From the NCBI GenBank assembly GCA_039621445.1, contig CP154956.1, positions 83,324,474 to 83,388,473 of the forward strand: a stretch of 64,000 nucleotides of DNA, written 5' to 3'. Every line of letters begins with the position of its first letter. Positions within the stretch are counted from its first letter, which is position 1. A model generated the notes under the pieces. The model made no database searches, was not told where the DNA came from, and was given only the letters and a program-made list of their open reading frames with translations. The stretch is from Euglena gracilis. Lineage: Eukaryota; Euglenida; Euglenophyceae; Euglenales. Made by a program: the position numbers and the translations under genes. Shown here one piece after another: positions 49,901 to 60,675 of this stretch.

Positions 49901-51869
49901 ATAAAAACAATGTGCAAAAATGTGGCAAAATAAGGGTAAATGGGAAAAATTAATACAATTTGTCAAATTAATTTCCAAACCACGAAATGGTGGGAAAACA
50001 CAAAAGAATCAATGACAAAATCAAAATAACACGTCGTTGCTGGTTGGTGGACATCAACTTGTGGTGCCATGCATGGTGAGGCTGCTGTGGCGGGGCCAGC
50101 TGCATTTTGGGATGCGCCGTCGAGCTCAACAAGCAAAGAAGATTGTCAAGGGAAGAACAAACTTCAAAAGGAAAAATAGCTCAAACAAAAATTCCAAAAA
50201 ACCATTACACCAACATCTGGATGCGTTGTTCATTATCATGGGTCGTTCGGAAGCTGTCAAAAAAGTCAAAAAAATATGCAAAAAAGTTCACTGTTGGCCA
50301 AAAGAAAGCAAATTCAGCACTAAAGATGCAAATAATTTAAAAAAAACGAAGTCCGCATTATTCTCCCTCCCCACACAAATGTAAATGATACCATCGACAA
50401 CGAGGACTGGGGTGGGGGTGCGCCGTGGGTCAGGTTATTGCCTGGCCAAAGGGTGGGCCGGAATATTTTTCGGCGTTTTCAGCCAATTTTGGCTGGATTT
50501 TGGGTGGGTGGGTGGTTGGTTGACCCACCCCAGGGGGGGGTTGTGGGTGGGTTCGTTTTCCCAAAAAAAATAATGGGTGGGTGGGTCCCAGAATAGGCTT
50601 TTTTGGGCATTTTTCGGCCCACGACCAGGCAGGCACCGACCCTGGGGGGGGGGGGGTGCCTGCCTGCCTGCCCAGGCACTCCAGGGCACTCCGAGACCCC
50701 CCCCCACGGTTGGTCCATTTCAGCCTGAAAGGGAGAATCGCAAAATGCGACCCCCCAAAAATGAGTGGAGAAATGAGCGCAGAATAAGTGGGAAAATGTA
50801 AAAGTCGGTGGAAAGAAAAGCCAAGGAGAAATGAGCTGTTTTGTTCCAGAGGTTTTGTGTTTGAATGTTTTTAAAAGAAACGATGCATGCTTGCCCCCCC
50901 CCCCCGCAGGCGGGGCGTGGTCGCAGGAGGTGCTCGTCTTCAGCCGGGAGACAGGTCTGGAGCTGGGCACAGACTTTTTTCCCCCAAGTTTGGTGACCCG
51001 CCCCCCCCCCCCTCCCAATGGGGTGGGAGGTGGCCGGGTCATCGGGGAGTTCTTCTACCTATTCTGCAAAGCAATTTTCATGCGCCCAATGAATCTTTGA
51101 CGCCCCAAAACCGACCCCCCCCAAATGTGGTCAAGTTGGGGGAAACGACAAATGCCCCCCAAATGTGGTCCCCTGAGCCCCCCCCCCCCCCAAAGGGGGT
51201 CTGGACCCCCTCAGGTCCTAAGAAAAAAACTCTGGCCGGGCGGCCTCCGCACCATGAAGCGCTCCGCGTACTGCGCGGAGTTCGGCCCCGACCACGGCAC
51301 CGCCGCAGTGGCTGGGGCCAGCCAGCAGCCCGCTTGCCCCACCCCCCTCCCGTGCGTTTGTGTTGGGTGGCAATGCCCCTGCGGGGATTCCTGGAGAGTG
51401 GCTCTTTGATGGACTGAGGTCGCCAATATTTGCCGCTTGTCAAGTGGTCAAGTGGACATGTCAGAGGCTATGTCTCAGGAGGAAAAACTTGAAAAGGTCG
51501 AGAAGGTGGGGGTCACTTTTGAAGAACCTCCAGTTTGCCTCTTGGTGTCCACACATTCTGTGACCATTGCTGTTGTTTCCAATCTGATATTTCCCCAAAT
51601 GTTCTATTTTCTCAAATATTTTGTATTCTTCTCACTTTCCCAATTATTTATTTTTATTTTTTGTTAAATTGTTGCAATATTTCTCGGATTCGCATGCGGC
51701 TGTGGGCGAGATGCAGCAGCCGGCTCAGGCCCTGGGGCAACAGCGGGCTGCCGCCCCTGACGGCAACGTGTACCTCCTCGGCTTTGGGGCTGCCCGCAAG
51801 CCGACCCCCAAGAAGGCGGAGGGCAACGTCACCCCGGGCAAGAAGGCGACGCCCAAGAAGGCGGCATAG
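43929..51869 (+). CDS. Complete 337-aa WD40-repeat protein, 11 exons
   Basis: Exons: 43929-44031, 44170-44250, 46145-46209, 46374-46470, 46943-47089, 47298-47386, 47496-47577, 48470-48565, 50910-50966, 51240-51322, 51756-51869. They sum to 1,014 nt and stay in frame from ATG to TAG. Blade strands include 'NGTVLFYDWKAQRE', 'LLAVCSDGFVSQWDVNKGKC', 'MDRRLRVYGD', 'SSWDNSVKVWDVREP', 'HDQIEVWDIGSG', 'HIVAGGAWSQEVLVFS' and 'GNVYLLGFG'. Length suits one seven-bladed propeller. The tail 'KKAEGNVTPGKKATPKKAA' is Lys/Ala/Pro-rich and basic. The start is chosen because it is the first Met after an acceptor-like AG with no open frame upstream. Introns 3, 9 and 10 are nonconventional; the rest are GT-AG. 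The first two joins are the least certain and the region around exon 3 looks short for a full blade. Specific function not recognised. Confidence 0.88.
45212..45660. mobile_element. MITE-like element with perfect 8-bp target duplication
   Basis: TIR CAGGCATTTGCTTAAGG / CCTTAAGCAAATGCCTG. Identical TCCAAGAC flanks at 45204-45211 and 45661-45668. Interior near-identical to 40993-41423, including CTGGACTGCAGCTAGTCC and CTAGCCGATTGGCTAG-type stems. Confidence 0.93.
45838..46055. repeat. Dispersed repeat, copy 1 (copy 2 at 49520-49715)
   Basis: Nearly identical for about 190 bp, including GAAAGAAATATCTGGACCCA and the hairpin TTCAGGCCTGAA. Same orientation in both copies; a C/G run abuts the left edge of each. 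Confidence 0.88.
46210..46373 (+). other. Nonconventional intron with MITE-type ends (164 nt)
   Basis: gac-CAG start; right end CTA (variant of CTG)-cgtgg. TIRs CAGGCTTC..TTTTAACGGACCCAC / TAGGCTTCATTTTAAGGGCCCCAC (right reversed), the same type as the free elements. Flanks AATGGGAC / CGTGGGAC (6 of 8). Joins 'GFVSQW' to 'DVNKGKC'. Confidence 0.9.
47752..48155. repeat. Dispersed repeat, copy 2 (see 31128-31660)
   Basis: In the GT-AG intron 47578-48469. Matches 31128-31660 with one about 100-bp gap; orientation is the same. Confidence 0.85.
48566..50909 (+). other. GT-AG intron of small WD40 gene
   Basis: GTGTGG donor and CCGCAG acceptor join 'KHIVAG' to 'GAWSQEV'. Contains TATGGTGTGG and CTGTCAGGGTCCC repeats (49100-49330), repeat copy 49520-49715, A+T-rich unique sequence (49740-50390), and a GGCAGGCACC repeat (50620-50700). 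No exon seen. Confidence 0.7.
49520..49715. repeat. Dispersed repeat, copy 2 (see 45838-46055)
   Basis: Same orientation and near-identical sequence; it diverges abruptly after CAATATGTACAAAATGGG. Confidence 0.88.
50967..51239 (+). other. Nonconventional intron (273 nt)
   Basis: gca-CAG start and CTG-gccgg end. TIRs CAGACTTTTTTCCCCCAAG / CAGAGTTTTTTTCTTAGG (right reversed). Flanks GCTGGGCA / GCCGGGCG (6 of 8). Joins 'TGLEL' to 'GGLRTMKRS'. No AG near the 3' border. Confidence 0.9.
51323..51755 (+). other. Nonconventional intron (433 nt)
   Basis: cag-CAG start and CTG-ccgcc end. TIRs CAGCCCGCTTGCCCCA / CAGCCCGCTGTTGCCCCA (right reversed). Joins 'AAVAGAS' to 'PDGNVYLLGFG' in phase 0. Confidence 0.82.
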
Positions 51870-52260
51870 GTGGTATCCACGCCACCGCGACCTTTGACGC
51901 CACCGCCAAAGCCTGCCTGCACTTCACTTCCTGCCGGGCCTAACCCGTGGAATGGCACCGACCTTTGCTTTCACTTGCTGTAAACAGCTCCAATTTTCTT
52001 TGAAGAAGCAAGGAACTTCTTCTTGGGTCACCCTGATGTTGGGCATGTCCCCCCCCACCATTTCCCGTATTTCCGGGGGCGGCGCCGATTTTGGGTCAAA
52101 AATTTTCTTTCGGCGCCTTTGGCGCCGAAGGAATTCTTCTTTGGGCGGTGCCATGGTGGGTGGGGGGGTTGACCCCCCTTCCCCCCCAGGCCTTCCCGTA
52201 CAGCCTTGCCAAGCCCCCCCCTCCCCCGGGGTGGGTGGAGAGGTGCCGTTCCCCCAGTCA
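51735..52260. repeat. Tandem duplication unit 1 (terminal WD40 exon plus 3' flank)
   Basis: Carries the true last exon, its stop, and about 390 bp of downstream sequence ending TTCCCCCAGTCA. Repeated with few changes at 52268-52793, a period of 533 bp. Confidence 0.93.
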
Positions 52261-52267
52261 GCAACTG

Positions 52268-52793
52268 GGGCAACAGCGTGCTTCCGCCCCTGACGGCAAC
52301 GTGTACCTCCTCGGCTTTGGGGCTGCCCGCAAGCCGACCCCCAAGAAGGCGGAGGGCAACGTCACCCCGGGCAAGAAGGCGACGCCCAAGAAGGCGGCAT
52401 AGGTGGTATCCACGCCACCGCGACCTTTGACGCCACCGCCAAAGCCTGCCTGCACTTCACTTCCTGCCGGGCCTAACCCGTGGAATGGCACCGACCTTTG
52501 CTTTCACTTGCAGTAAACAGCTCCAATTTTCTTTGAAGAAGCAAGGAACTTCTTCTTGGGTCACCCTGATGTTGGGCATGTCCCCCCCCACCATTTCCCG
52601 TATTTCCGGGGGCGGCGCCGATTTTGGGTCAAAAATTTTCTTTCGGCGCCTTTGGCGCCGAAGGAATTCTTCGTTGGCGGTGCCATGGTGGGTGGGGGGG
52701 TTGACCCCCCTTCCCCCCCAGGCCTTCCCGTACAGCCTTGCCAAGCCCCCCACTCCCCCGGGGTGGGTGGAACGGTGCCCTTCCCCCAGTCAA
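52268..52793. repeat. Tandem duplication unit 2
   Basis: Same content as 51735-52260. The CTG at the intron 3' end reads CTT here. Confidence 0.93.
52289..52402 (+). pseudogene. Duplicated terminal exon of the small WD40 gene
   Basis: The 114-nt exon reads the same peptide from 'PDGNVYLLGFG' to the Lys-rich tail and TAG at 52400-52402. It has the right part of the preceding intron but no partner left end nearby that I can confirm. It would encode the same tail if used as an alternative last exon. More likely a non-used copy. Confidence 0.7.
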
Positions 52794-52799
52794 AGCAAG

Positions 52800-54112
52800 C
52801 CCTGTTGGTGACCCGGGGGGGGGGGCACTGGGTACCTGGGGGGTACCTGGCCACTCACCACACAGCAAGCTAGGCCAGAAGCGAAGTTAGCGCCGGCCAT
52901 AAACAGACAAGAAGCCTTAGTGCAACTAAGGGGGGGCACTGGGTACCCGGAGCAATTAATCTCAATGTTCTGTCAAGCTGTCAAATTTTCCTGGTCCCCG
53001 ATTTGATGTGGTTCCCACTGGCGGAGTGTCGGTCAATTTTGTGTCAATAAATTGTGTACAATACCATTCCTCCAGCGACGCGATACCGTTTTTGTACCAT
53101 AGCCTGGCACTTCATCCATTTCACACCCTTGTCACCCATGTTGGCGTTGGATGGACACCTGTCTGAATGTTTGCAATTTCTCTGTCCGTTTCTGCGTTTG
53201 CTTTCAACCAGCCTCCGTGTTGATGAAACGAAGTCCGGCCCACAGCAGTGAGAATGGAGGAAGCTGTCTTTCGAACTTTCAAGCTCGCGAGTTGCAAAGC
53301 AAAGAAGATGGGAACAGTGTTTTTTTTTTTTTTTAGTCTTGGACCCCCCTCCCCTGGGTAGGGTGGGTGGGTCCCTTGGACCCTTGGACCCCTCCCCCCC
53401 CACTGGACCCCCCCCTCCCCTGGGCTCCGCTGACCAGATTGTTTTTTATGTGTATATAAATACATAGATAAAAATAAATTAATATAATATATAATATAAT
53501 ACATAAAATAGCTGAGTACACAATTAAATAAGTGAATCTGTGTTTTATATGCAAATCGAGGCGCGGTGTTAATTCTGGGTTCGTTGTTGGAATCCCCAGG
53601 GTTTAATTTTTGGCTTTTTTCTTGTCTGACCAAAAATCAGAATCGTTCGGTTCCGCAAACACGAAGATGTCTCTGACGCTTCGTGGGTGTGTGAAATGGT
53701 ATTGGTCGAAATTGAGATTTTCACAACGGTGGGATAATAACGGGATCCCCTCTGAAGGCCTCAGCACAAGGGGTGGTCCTGAAACTCACATCTTGCAGCA
53801 GGATGCTACTGGGGCGGTGTACACTTTGATGTGTATCATGGGTCGTTTATCTTTTGAATGATAAGTTACATGATCTCGGCCTTGTGAATCCCCTTGTGCA
53901 TTGTCTCTTCCAAAGGATCCCATTCTCCTCATGCGGTCTCCATGATTTCGTCTTCATCCAGTGCCTACGTCCCACAAACCATTTCTGGTATGCTCTGTTT
54001 GGGGTCAGCGCACTGCGTGCCTGCGCCCGCTATGTTGTTATGCATGTTTTTATTTTGTTTTTTAAGATAAATTTGATGCCATCTACGGTGGAAAGGGACG
54101 ATTAGCCTCGGG
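52800..54112. other. Spacer between small WD40 and GRAM genes
   Basis: 52866-52935 is the inverted counterpart of 23993-24056. 53440-53560 is A+T-rich. No exon recognised. Short open frames at 53600-53860 lack any support. Confidence 0.5.
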
Positions 54113-54115
54113 ATG
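54102..54115 (+). promoter_or_regulatory. Candidate spliced-leader trans-splice acceptor and start codon
   Basis: TTAG-CCTCGGG-ATG. The AG lies 7 nt before the chosen ATG at 54113. This matches the AG-CCTGCCTCGG-ATG layout at 43911-43931. Confidence 0.45.
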
Positions 54116-54327
54116 AATGGCGTTCAGGGACAGTCTCTGTACACAGGCGGAGCGCCGCCTCCACTGCCTCCATGTGATGCACCAACTCCCCAGAGCCAGA
54201 AGGCGATGCTGGGTGTGTGCGTCCTCTTGTGCAATGCCTCCTGGTCCCATCCCTTCTCTACAATGTCTCTGTCTCCCTCTCTATTGTTAAACTCCTCCCC
54301 CCCTATCTGTTCTATCTGTCTGTCTGT

Positions 54328-54360
<33 letters not shown>

Positions 54361-57300
54361 TGTCTGTGCCGTCTGTGCTGTCTGTTCTGTCTGTGCTATC
54401 TGTGCTGTCTGTCTGCCTGCCTGCCTGCCTGTCTGCCTGTCTGTCTGCCTGTCTGTCTGTCTACCTGCCTATCTGTCTGCCTGCCTGCCTGCCTGTCTGT
54501 CTGTTTGTATCCCACCTTTCCTGTCGGGACATACTGGCACAAAACACAGTGCGAGTAATTCCTCGGTGCTGCACCCCCACCCTGTCTGTAACGTTCGGCA
54601 GAAGAGCAGGCCAAGGTAGCCCAGGTGGCCAAGGAAGAAGAATTCGAGAAGGATTTGGAGGAGAAGAAGCAAAGTGCGTTTGTGCTTTTCATGTGCTCTT
54701 TTCTACTTCGTTGTGTGGACCTCATTGGTTCGTCTGTGTGCCCAGGCAACATGGCCGGCTTCTCCAATCACATACCAGAATATCTTCAGCTCTTTGAGCT
54801 GTTTTCTAAAGTGGAAATTTTTGATGATTTTGTTCCAAACGTACTGGGAAATGCAAAAGCTCTAGCCTCCCCACACCCACCAATGCATTTCTTATGCATG
54901 TTTATGCATGTGGTGGAAGGGAATTAGAAGGTTACTGATTAGGAATGGCCTTCCCATAAGCACTTTTGGGTGCGCTCTCCTGGGGCTGACGGGGTCCAAT
55001 CAGCAATTTCCAATCATCCAATTTCCATCATCAATGCATCATCAATAACATGCACCCCATTTTATGGGAAAGAGAGGGGCGTGCAAGGACTCTTGCGACG
55101 TTTCCAGGTTTGTGTGTTCCCGCCCCCCACTGTCGTGAAGAAGGGGTTGCCCGCTATCTCCCCCAAATGGGTCCTTGTTGCCCCCCCCCCTGGATCCTCC
55201 CTCCCTGGATCCCACAAACCCTTGCTCGCGCCACCACCCTGGGTGCACAGACGTCGGCCAGCCTGTCGTCCCCCCCGCCCCCCGCCCCTCCAGAGGCGGG
55301 GTTCTTGGCGAAGGTCAACGTGTACGCCTCCGCCGTGGGCCACAACGCGGGGAAGGCCGTGGCCACGGGCTACGGCTTCGTGGAAAAGAGTGCGCCGTGC
55401 CCCGGCTGCGGTTCCGTTTGGCCCCCCGACCTCCCGTGGGGCGCGGGAAAGAGTCGGGTTTCTCAACAAAACAGTTGACTGGAACAATGATGGAGTGCAC
55501 CACAATGGAGCCCGCCTGAATGCCGGGGGGTCTTGCGCCGAGCTGGGCGGGTGCCCCCCCCCCCCCGGGTCTTAAAGGGTCCTGTAGCCGACCTCATCTC
55601 CGGCCTGGCAGGCACAAGGCACCAGGGGGGAGGTTGTGGAGTTGTGGGAGGTTGAGGAGGTTGAGGTTGAGGTGGAGGAGGTGGGAGGGGGGAGGTTGAG
55701 GAGTTGTGCACATCAAATTCCAAAAGTGCTTGGGGAACTCGGCTGAGGACCTGCGGCGGCCCATTTTTGGAGGGCAATTCTGGGCCCGCGGCCGGTCGAA
55801 TGCAGTCACCATTCCATCGCCGCAGAGGTTGAGGAGACCATCAGTGAGAAGGATTTGAAGCGCTTCCGCGACGCGTTCCCTGAATTGAAGGAGGAGGAGC
55901 TCCTGGGAGGTTGTTGGGCGGCCGCCCCTGCCAAAAAAAATGTTCTTTTTTGTTTTCATCCACTCCAATGGACGCGCCCGTACAGCGCACATTGTGTTTG
56001 TGTCGGTATGGTTGTCCCTGAAATTGACAATTTTTCAGGACAACAACAATGGGGGGCTTTGATGATTTTGCCACAAAGAATTGTGTTCCCGTATTTGTGT
56101 GGGTCGTTTGTGTGTCTGTTTGTGTGCACATTTATCTGTGTGTACTTTGCAGTGAGGAGTGATGTTTGTCGTGTTTCATTTTATCCAGTTGCATCCATTT
56201 CATGTAATTTCGTTTTACGCCTCTCCCCCTTGCCACTGTTCCTTCCCCACCTTTCCATCTTTGTCATCTATAATCCTCTCCCAAAATTAAGCAACCCCAT
56301 TGGGTTTCAGAAACAATATATATATATATATAGAAACAATATATATATATATATAGAATGTATATATAAATTATATATATTCTATATTAATATAATAATA
56401 TTAATACAGAATAATTTTTTATTCTATATTATAATTATTATTATATTATTATTATTTGTTTTATTATTTTAATATTAATAATATTATTAATACTATTAAT
56501 ATGATATATATATAATATTAATAGTATTAATATATATATATATATAGATAGATATATATATATATATATACATACATACATACATACACTCAGTAAAGAA
56601 AGTCTTCACCCTAGTGAGTTAAGAAAGTCTTCACTCCTGGAAATTTTCGGAACTTTTCCCATGCTCAACCACCTTGGGCCCCCATCTCAGGCAAAGAGTT
56701 GGTGATGGTAAAGGAGGTACCTGGATGTCTGGTGCTCGCCACCGTGCACGTTCTGGTGCTGCCTCGCAGTTATGTACATGACATATCACCCCACCTTTGT
56801 AAACTTCCCAATCGCTTCTTATATCACGTCAAATGGAATAGCGTTCTTTGCAGTATACATGCGCATACGCCGCAGCCAAAGTCTTTTTTCGCCCATTTCA
56901 AACAGTTTTATCTTCTTTGTGCTGCAGAGATTACTCAACGGACCAAAAGTCTTGCATGAGGCACCCTGTTTACAAGGGAAAAAGTTCAAGGGCGTCCAAA
57001 TTTGACCCCCCCCCCGAAAGCATCCGAAAAGGACCTTGTCCACCACCCCAAGGATGATGGCGCATATCGTTCTGTCTTTGTGTGTGATCAATAACGGGTT
57101 GGCCCTCCCCAGGCCTCCCTCACTGCCTGCAGGCAGCGAGGCATTGACTCAAACAACTTCCGCACTTCATCTGTCTGTGCCACCGCATCCCGTTCCGTGC
57201 AGATCCCTTGCCAGTTCAGCAAATTTGCTGACAAAATGATTCTGAGTGAGTCTCCGCAGCAGAGAATTCCACAAATGCTCGGTGATGTTCATGTCAGGCA

Positions 57301-57597
57301 ACTGAGCAGGCCAATTTTAAGAGTGATATAAGAAGCGATTGGGAAATTTACAAAGGTGAGGTAATATGTCATGTACATAACTGCGAGGCAGCACCAGAAC
57401 GTGCACGGTGGCGAGCACCAGACATCCAGGTACCTCCTTTACCATCACCAACTCTTTGCCTGAGATGGGGGCCCAAGGTGGTTGAGCATGGGAAAAATTC
57501 CGAAAATTTCCAGGAGTGAAGACTTTCTTAACTCACTAGGGTGAAGACTTTCTTTACTGAGTGTGTGTATACATACATATATATATACATATATATT

Positions 57598-57648
<51 letters not shown>

Positions 57649-59725
57649 GTATATATGTATATATGTATATATATATATATGTATGTATATATATACATAT
57701 ATATATATATGTATATATATATGTATATATATATATATATGGTGGGAAGTTTAATACCCCCCGGGGGGATTAAACTTCCCACCGGGTTGGGCACCGGGTG
57801 TGTACACCCCTGGGGTTAGTGAGGGGCGTAGGGTTAGGGTGGGGATCAGCCCACCGGGGGTTCGGCCGACGCGCGCGCGATTCCCAAGGGCGGGAGAAAA
57901 GCAGGGGTGAAGAGAGATAAAGCCCGCCGAACGGTCGGCCCCCACAGGGGTATTTGAACAACGGCCATTTTCGGCCGTTTTTCGGCCAATTTTGGCCCTT
58001 TTTCGCCAGGTTTTCGGCCATTTTTGGTCGTTTTTCGGGCATTTTTGGCCGTTTTTGGCCATTTTTGCCCCTTTTCGGCCGTTTTTTTTTTCGACCGTTT
58101 TTCGGCCATTTTCGGCCGTTTTTCGGGCTTTTTTGGCCGTTTTTCGGCCATTTTTCGGCCGTTTTCGGCCATTGTCGGCCATTTTCACTGTAGCCCCGTG
58201 CCCAACCCGGTGGGAAGTTTAATACCCTGCCCCGGGAGGTGCCTCCGGGTCTGGAACAGACCTACCCCAGGGTTTTTCACCGGTTCGTGCCACGAACAAT
58301 CACGAACAATCACGAACCAGCACAAACAGTCACAAACAATCACAAACTGGCTTTTTTTGTCACCCTTGCAGAAATGTCTTCTTCTGAGAATGACGGTGTT
58401 GTCCAATCAACCAAAGAGACAAGATCATGGAAGAGCGGTGGCAAAATGACTCCTCAAGTGCGTGCTGCCCAGGCGGCAAACCTATCTTGTTTTGATTCCC
58501 CCCCCTTTTTGTCACCTTGTTCAGTCTGATGGAGTGATGGAAGTGAGAGGTTCGGAAATGTGGTGTAGTGTTTGCCATGGGGGGGGGGGAGGCAATTGAA
58601 TTTCAGCCTCTAGGAACCGTCTTGTGTGTCGCCATAGAGATTTGTCCTCCATTTTTGTACTTGCCATATTGTCAGCAGTGGATGAACAATTGTATGGTCT
58701 TGTCACCTCCGCCGCTGTGGTCGGAACCACTGTGATCGTTCAGCCTCGCCGGTCTCGTCGATGCCAAGAATCATCAAAAGATGGGGAAAACCAAATTTTA
58801 GCTCAAGGTGGTTGCCAAAAGAATCAAGCTACACCGTATATCACATCTGTCGATTTTGTGAGAACTGAAATGAGCTGAAGTGTGGAGAACAATTTGTGTC
58901 AAGCCGCAGTGACCTTGTTTTGCAATGGCGATGTAGAGCAACATTTCACTCTCGCCAATATTTGACCTAATCCTTTCCAGCCGCTTTCAACCCGCTGTTT
59001 GCTTTGGCGAATTGCATTTGGCACAACACAACACAAACCCGCGAACCGCACTGCCATAGGTTGGTGCTGATTTTTCGTTGCTTTGCAGTGCATCTTTCAA
59101 GCCTCTTTTGCTTTCCCCACTGACCTGAATATGCAGACAAGAGGAATCACCTATTTTGCCCAAGAAAATGGAAAACCGGGCGGTTTTTTGGAAGCGCGAA
59201 CAACCACGAACAATCACGAAGATTCACGAACTATCACGAACAATCACGAACCGGATTTCAGGCTTCCTAGCACGAACCGGTGATAAACCCTGCCTACCCA
59301 TGAGTTTGTTCCCAATTGAGTGTACTTGTCCATTGTCCATTGTGTTGGGAACCACACCTGCTGGGGTCGTGGACTAGAGTAACCGGTGCGTCGTCACGGT
59401 GAAGGAGACCCCCCCCCCAACTAAAGTGGAGTATGTGCCAGGCGGGGGCTTGGTGGCCGGCGTCGTGAACAAGGGAAGTCCCGCCAGGCTCCGGCCACCT
59501 CCACGTACACAGACAAAAAGGGCCAGAGGCGAACAACAGCGCCAGGCCAGAAGAAGGGATAAAAGGCACCAAAAAACAGCCACAGTGCACACAGGGGGGT
59601 ATTAAATTTCCCACCTGCCATATATATGTATATGTATATATATTTATAAAATAACTATAATGTAAATATATAAAATGATAATAATCATAATCATAATAAA
59701 TATATTTATACATATAATATATATA

Positions 59726-59771
<46 letters not shown>

Positions 59772-60591
59772 AGAAACAAAAAAAATATGTCCAAGGGGTT
59801 GCTGAAATTGGGGCGTGAAGCGTCAGGCTTCAATAGAATTACCTCAAGAGGTTTTGAAAACAATGTTGTCACCAATGGTGTGAAATCAAGCAAACCAATG
59901 CTATAACCGACAGAATTCAGTCCAAAACTTGAAATCCCAAGGTTGCATTTCACCAACATTTTTCAGGTTCAATTTTGGATTTCCGCCTGAGACATTATTG
60001 AAATCAGGTTCGATTCGACTGGTTCAAAAGCGGGTCGCTGGAATCTGAATTGTCAATGTGTTACGTTTCACATTTCTGTTCTGTGCAGATTTTGCCTGTC
60101 ACCTCTTGAACCTCAAGACGGCAGTCAAAGGCAATCTGCTGATCACGCGTGGTTCTGTCTGCTTCGTTGGTGGTGGCCTGAAGGTGCAGATCATACCGTG
60201 CACTTTGTTATTTGGCACTCACCCCACCCACCTTTCAGTGTCATCGCATGGGCATTCAGAAACGACACAAAGCTATGAATAATGTCAACAAGAGGTCTGA
60301 AAAAAAATACAACGTAATTATAATTTTTTTAGTGAAATTTCCAGTAAAAATGTAAATATGTGTTATTGAAAGCCTGGTTGTTGAAAATTTTCAACGACCT
60401 GAATATATTATATTTATTATATTTTTAATGAATGCAGTGACAAGCACGTAATCCCCCTCCCAAATGCACAGACCACAAACAGTTTCCAGGCTCTGCTTTC
60501 TTTAAGCCACTGGCAAGTTGTGGTGTCACGGTCCGTCGTCGTGAGCGTCCGCCTGTCAACGTTCACTTCCAATGGTTCAGTGTTGTTGTGC

Positions 60592-60675
<84 letters not shown>

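Larger units (their letters stand above)
57741..59621. mobile_element. Composite element bounded by GGTGGGAAGTTTAATACCCC / GGGGTATTAAATTTCCCACC
   Basis: Inverted ends at 57741-57762 and 59598-59621, with an additional internal copy at 58208-58232. AT repeats abut both sides. Contains a TTAGGG-like motif (57829-57840), a T/C-rich CGGCCATTTT tract (57957-58190) and the 58268-59292 element. Confidence 0.6.
55910..60088 (+). other. 4.2-kb GT-AG intron of the GRAM gene, an insertion hotspot
   Basis: GTTGTT donor and CTGTGCAG acceptor join 'KEEELLG' to 'DFACHLL', continuous GRAM sequence. Contents in order: A+T-rich microsatellite (56310-56585), Tc1-like element (56587-57563), AT/GTAT repeat (57565-57740), TIR-bounded composite (57741-59621) with a CAGG..CCTG element inside (58268-59292), and AT-rich DNA (59625-59775). 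Confidence 0.85.

Noticed and set aside
51303-51755. Alternative nonconventional left border at the first CAG (ccg-CAG at 51306)
   Set aside because: It leads to an immediate stop after joining; the CAG at 51326-51328 keeps frame and has the matching inverted end.
58374-58878. A normal host gene starting at the Met of 58374
   Set aside because: It lies within a TIR-bounded element inside a GRAM-gene intron, and its exons could not be extended; kept only as part of the element.
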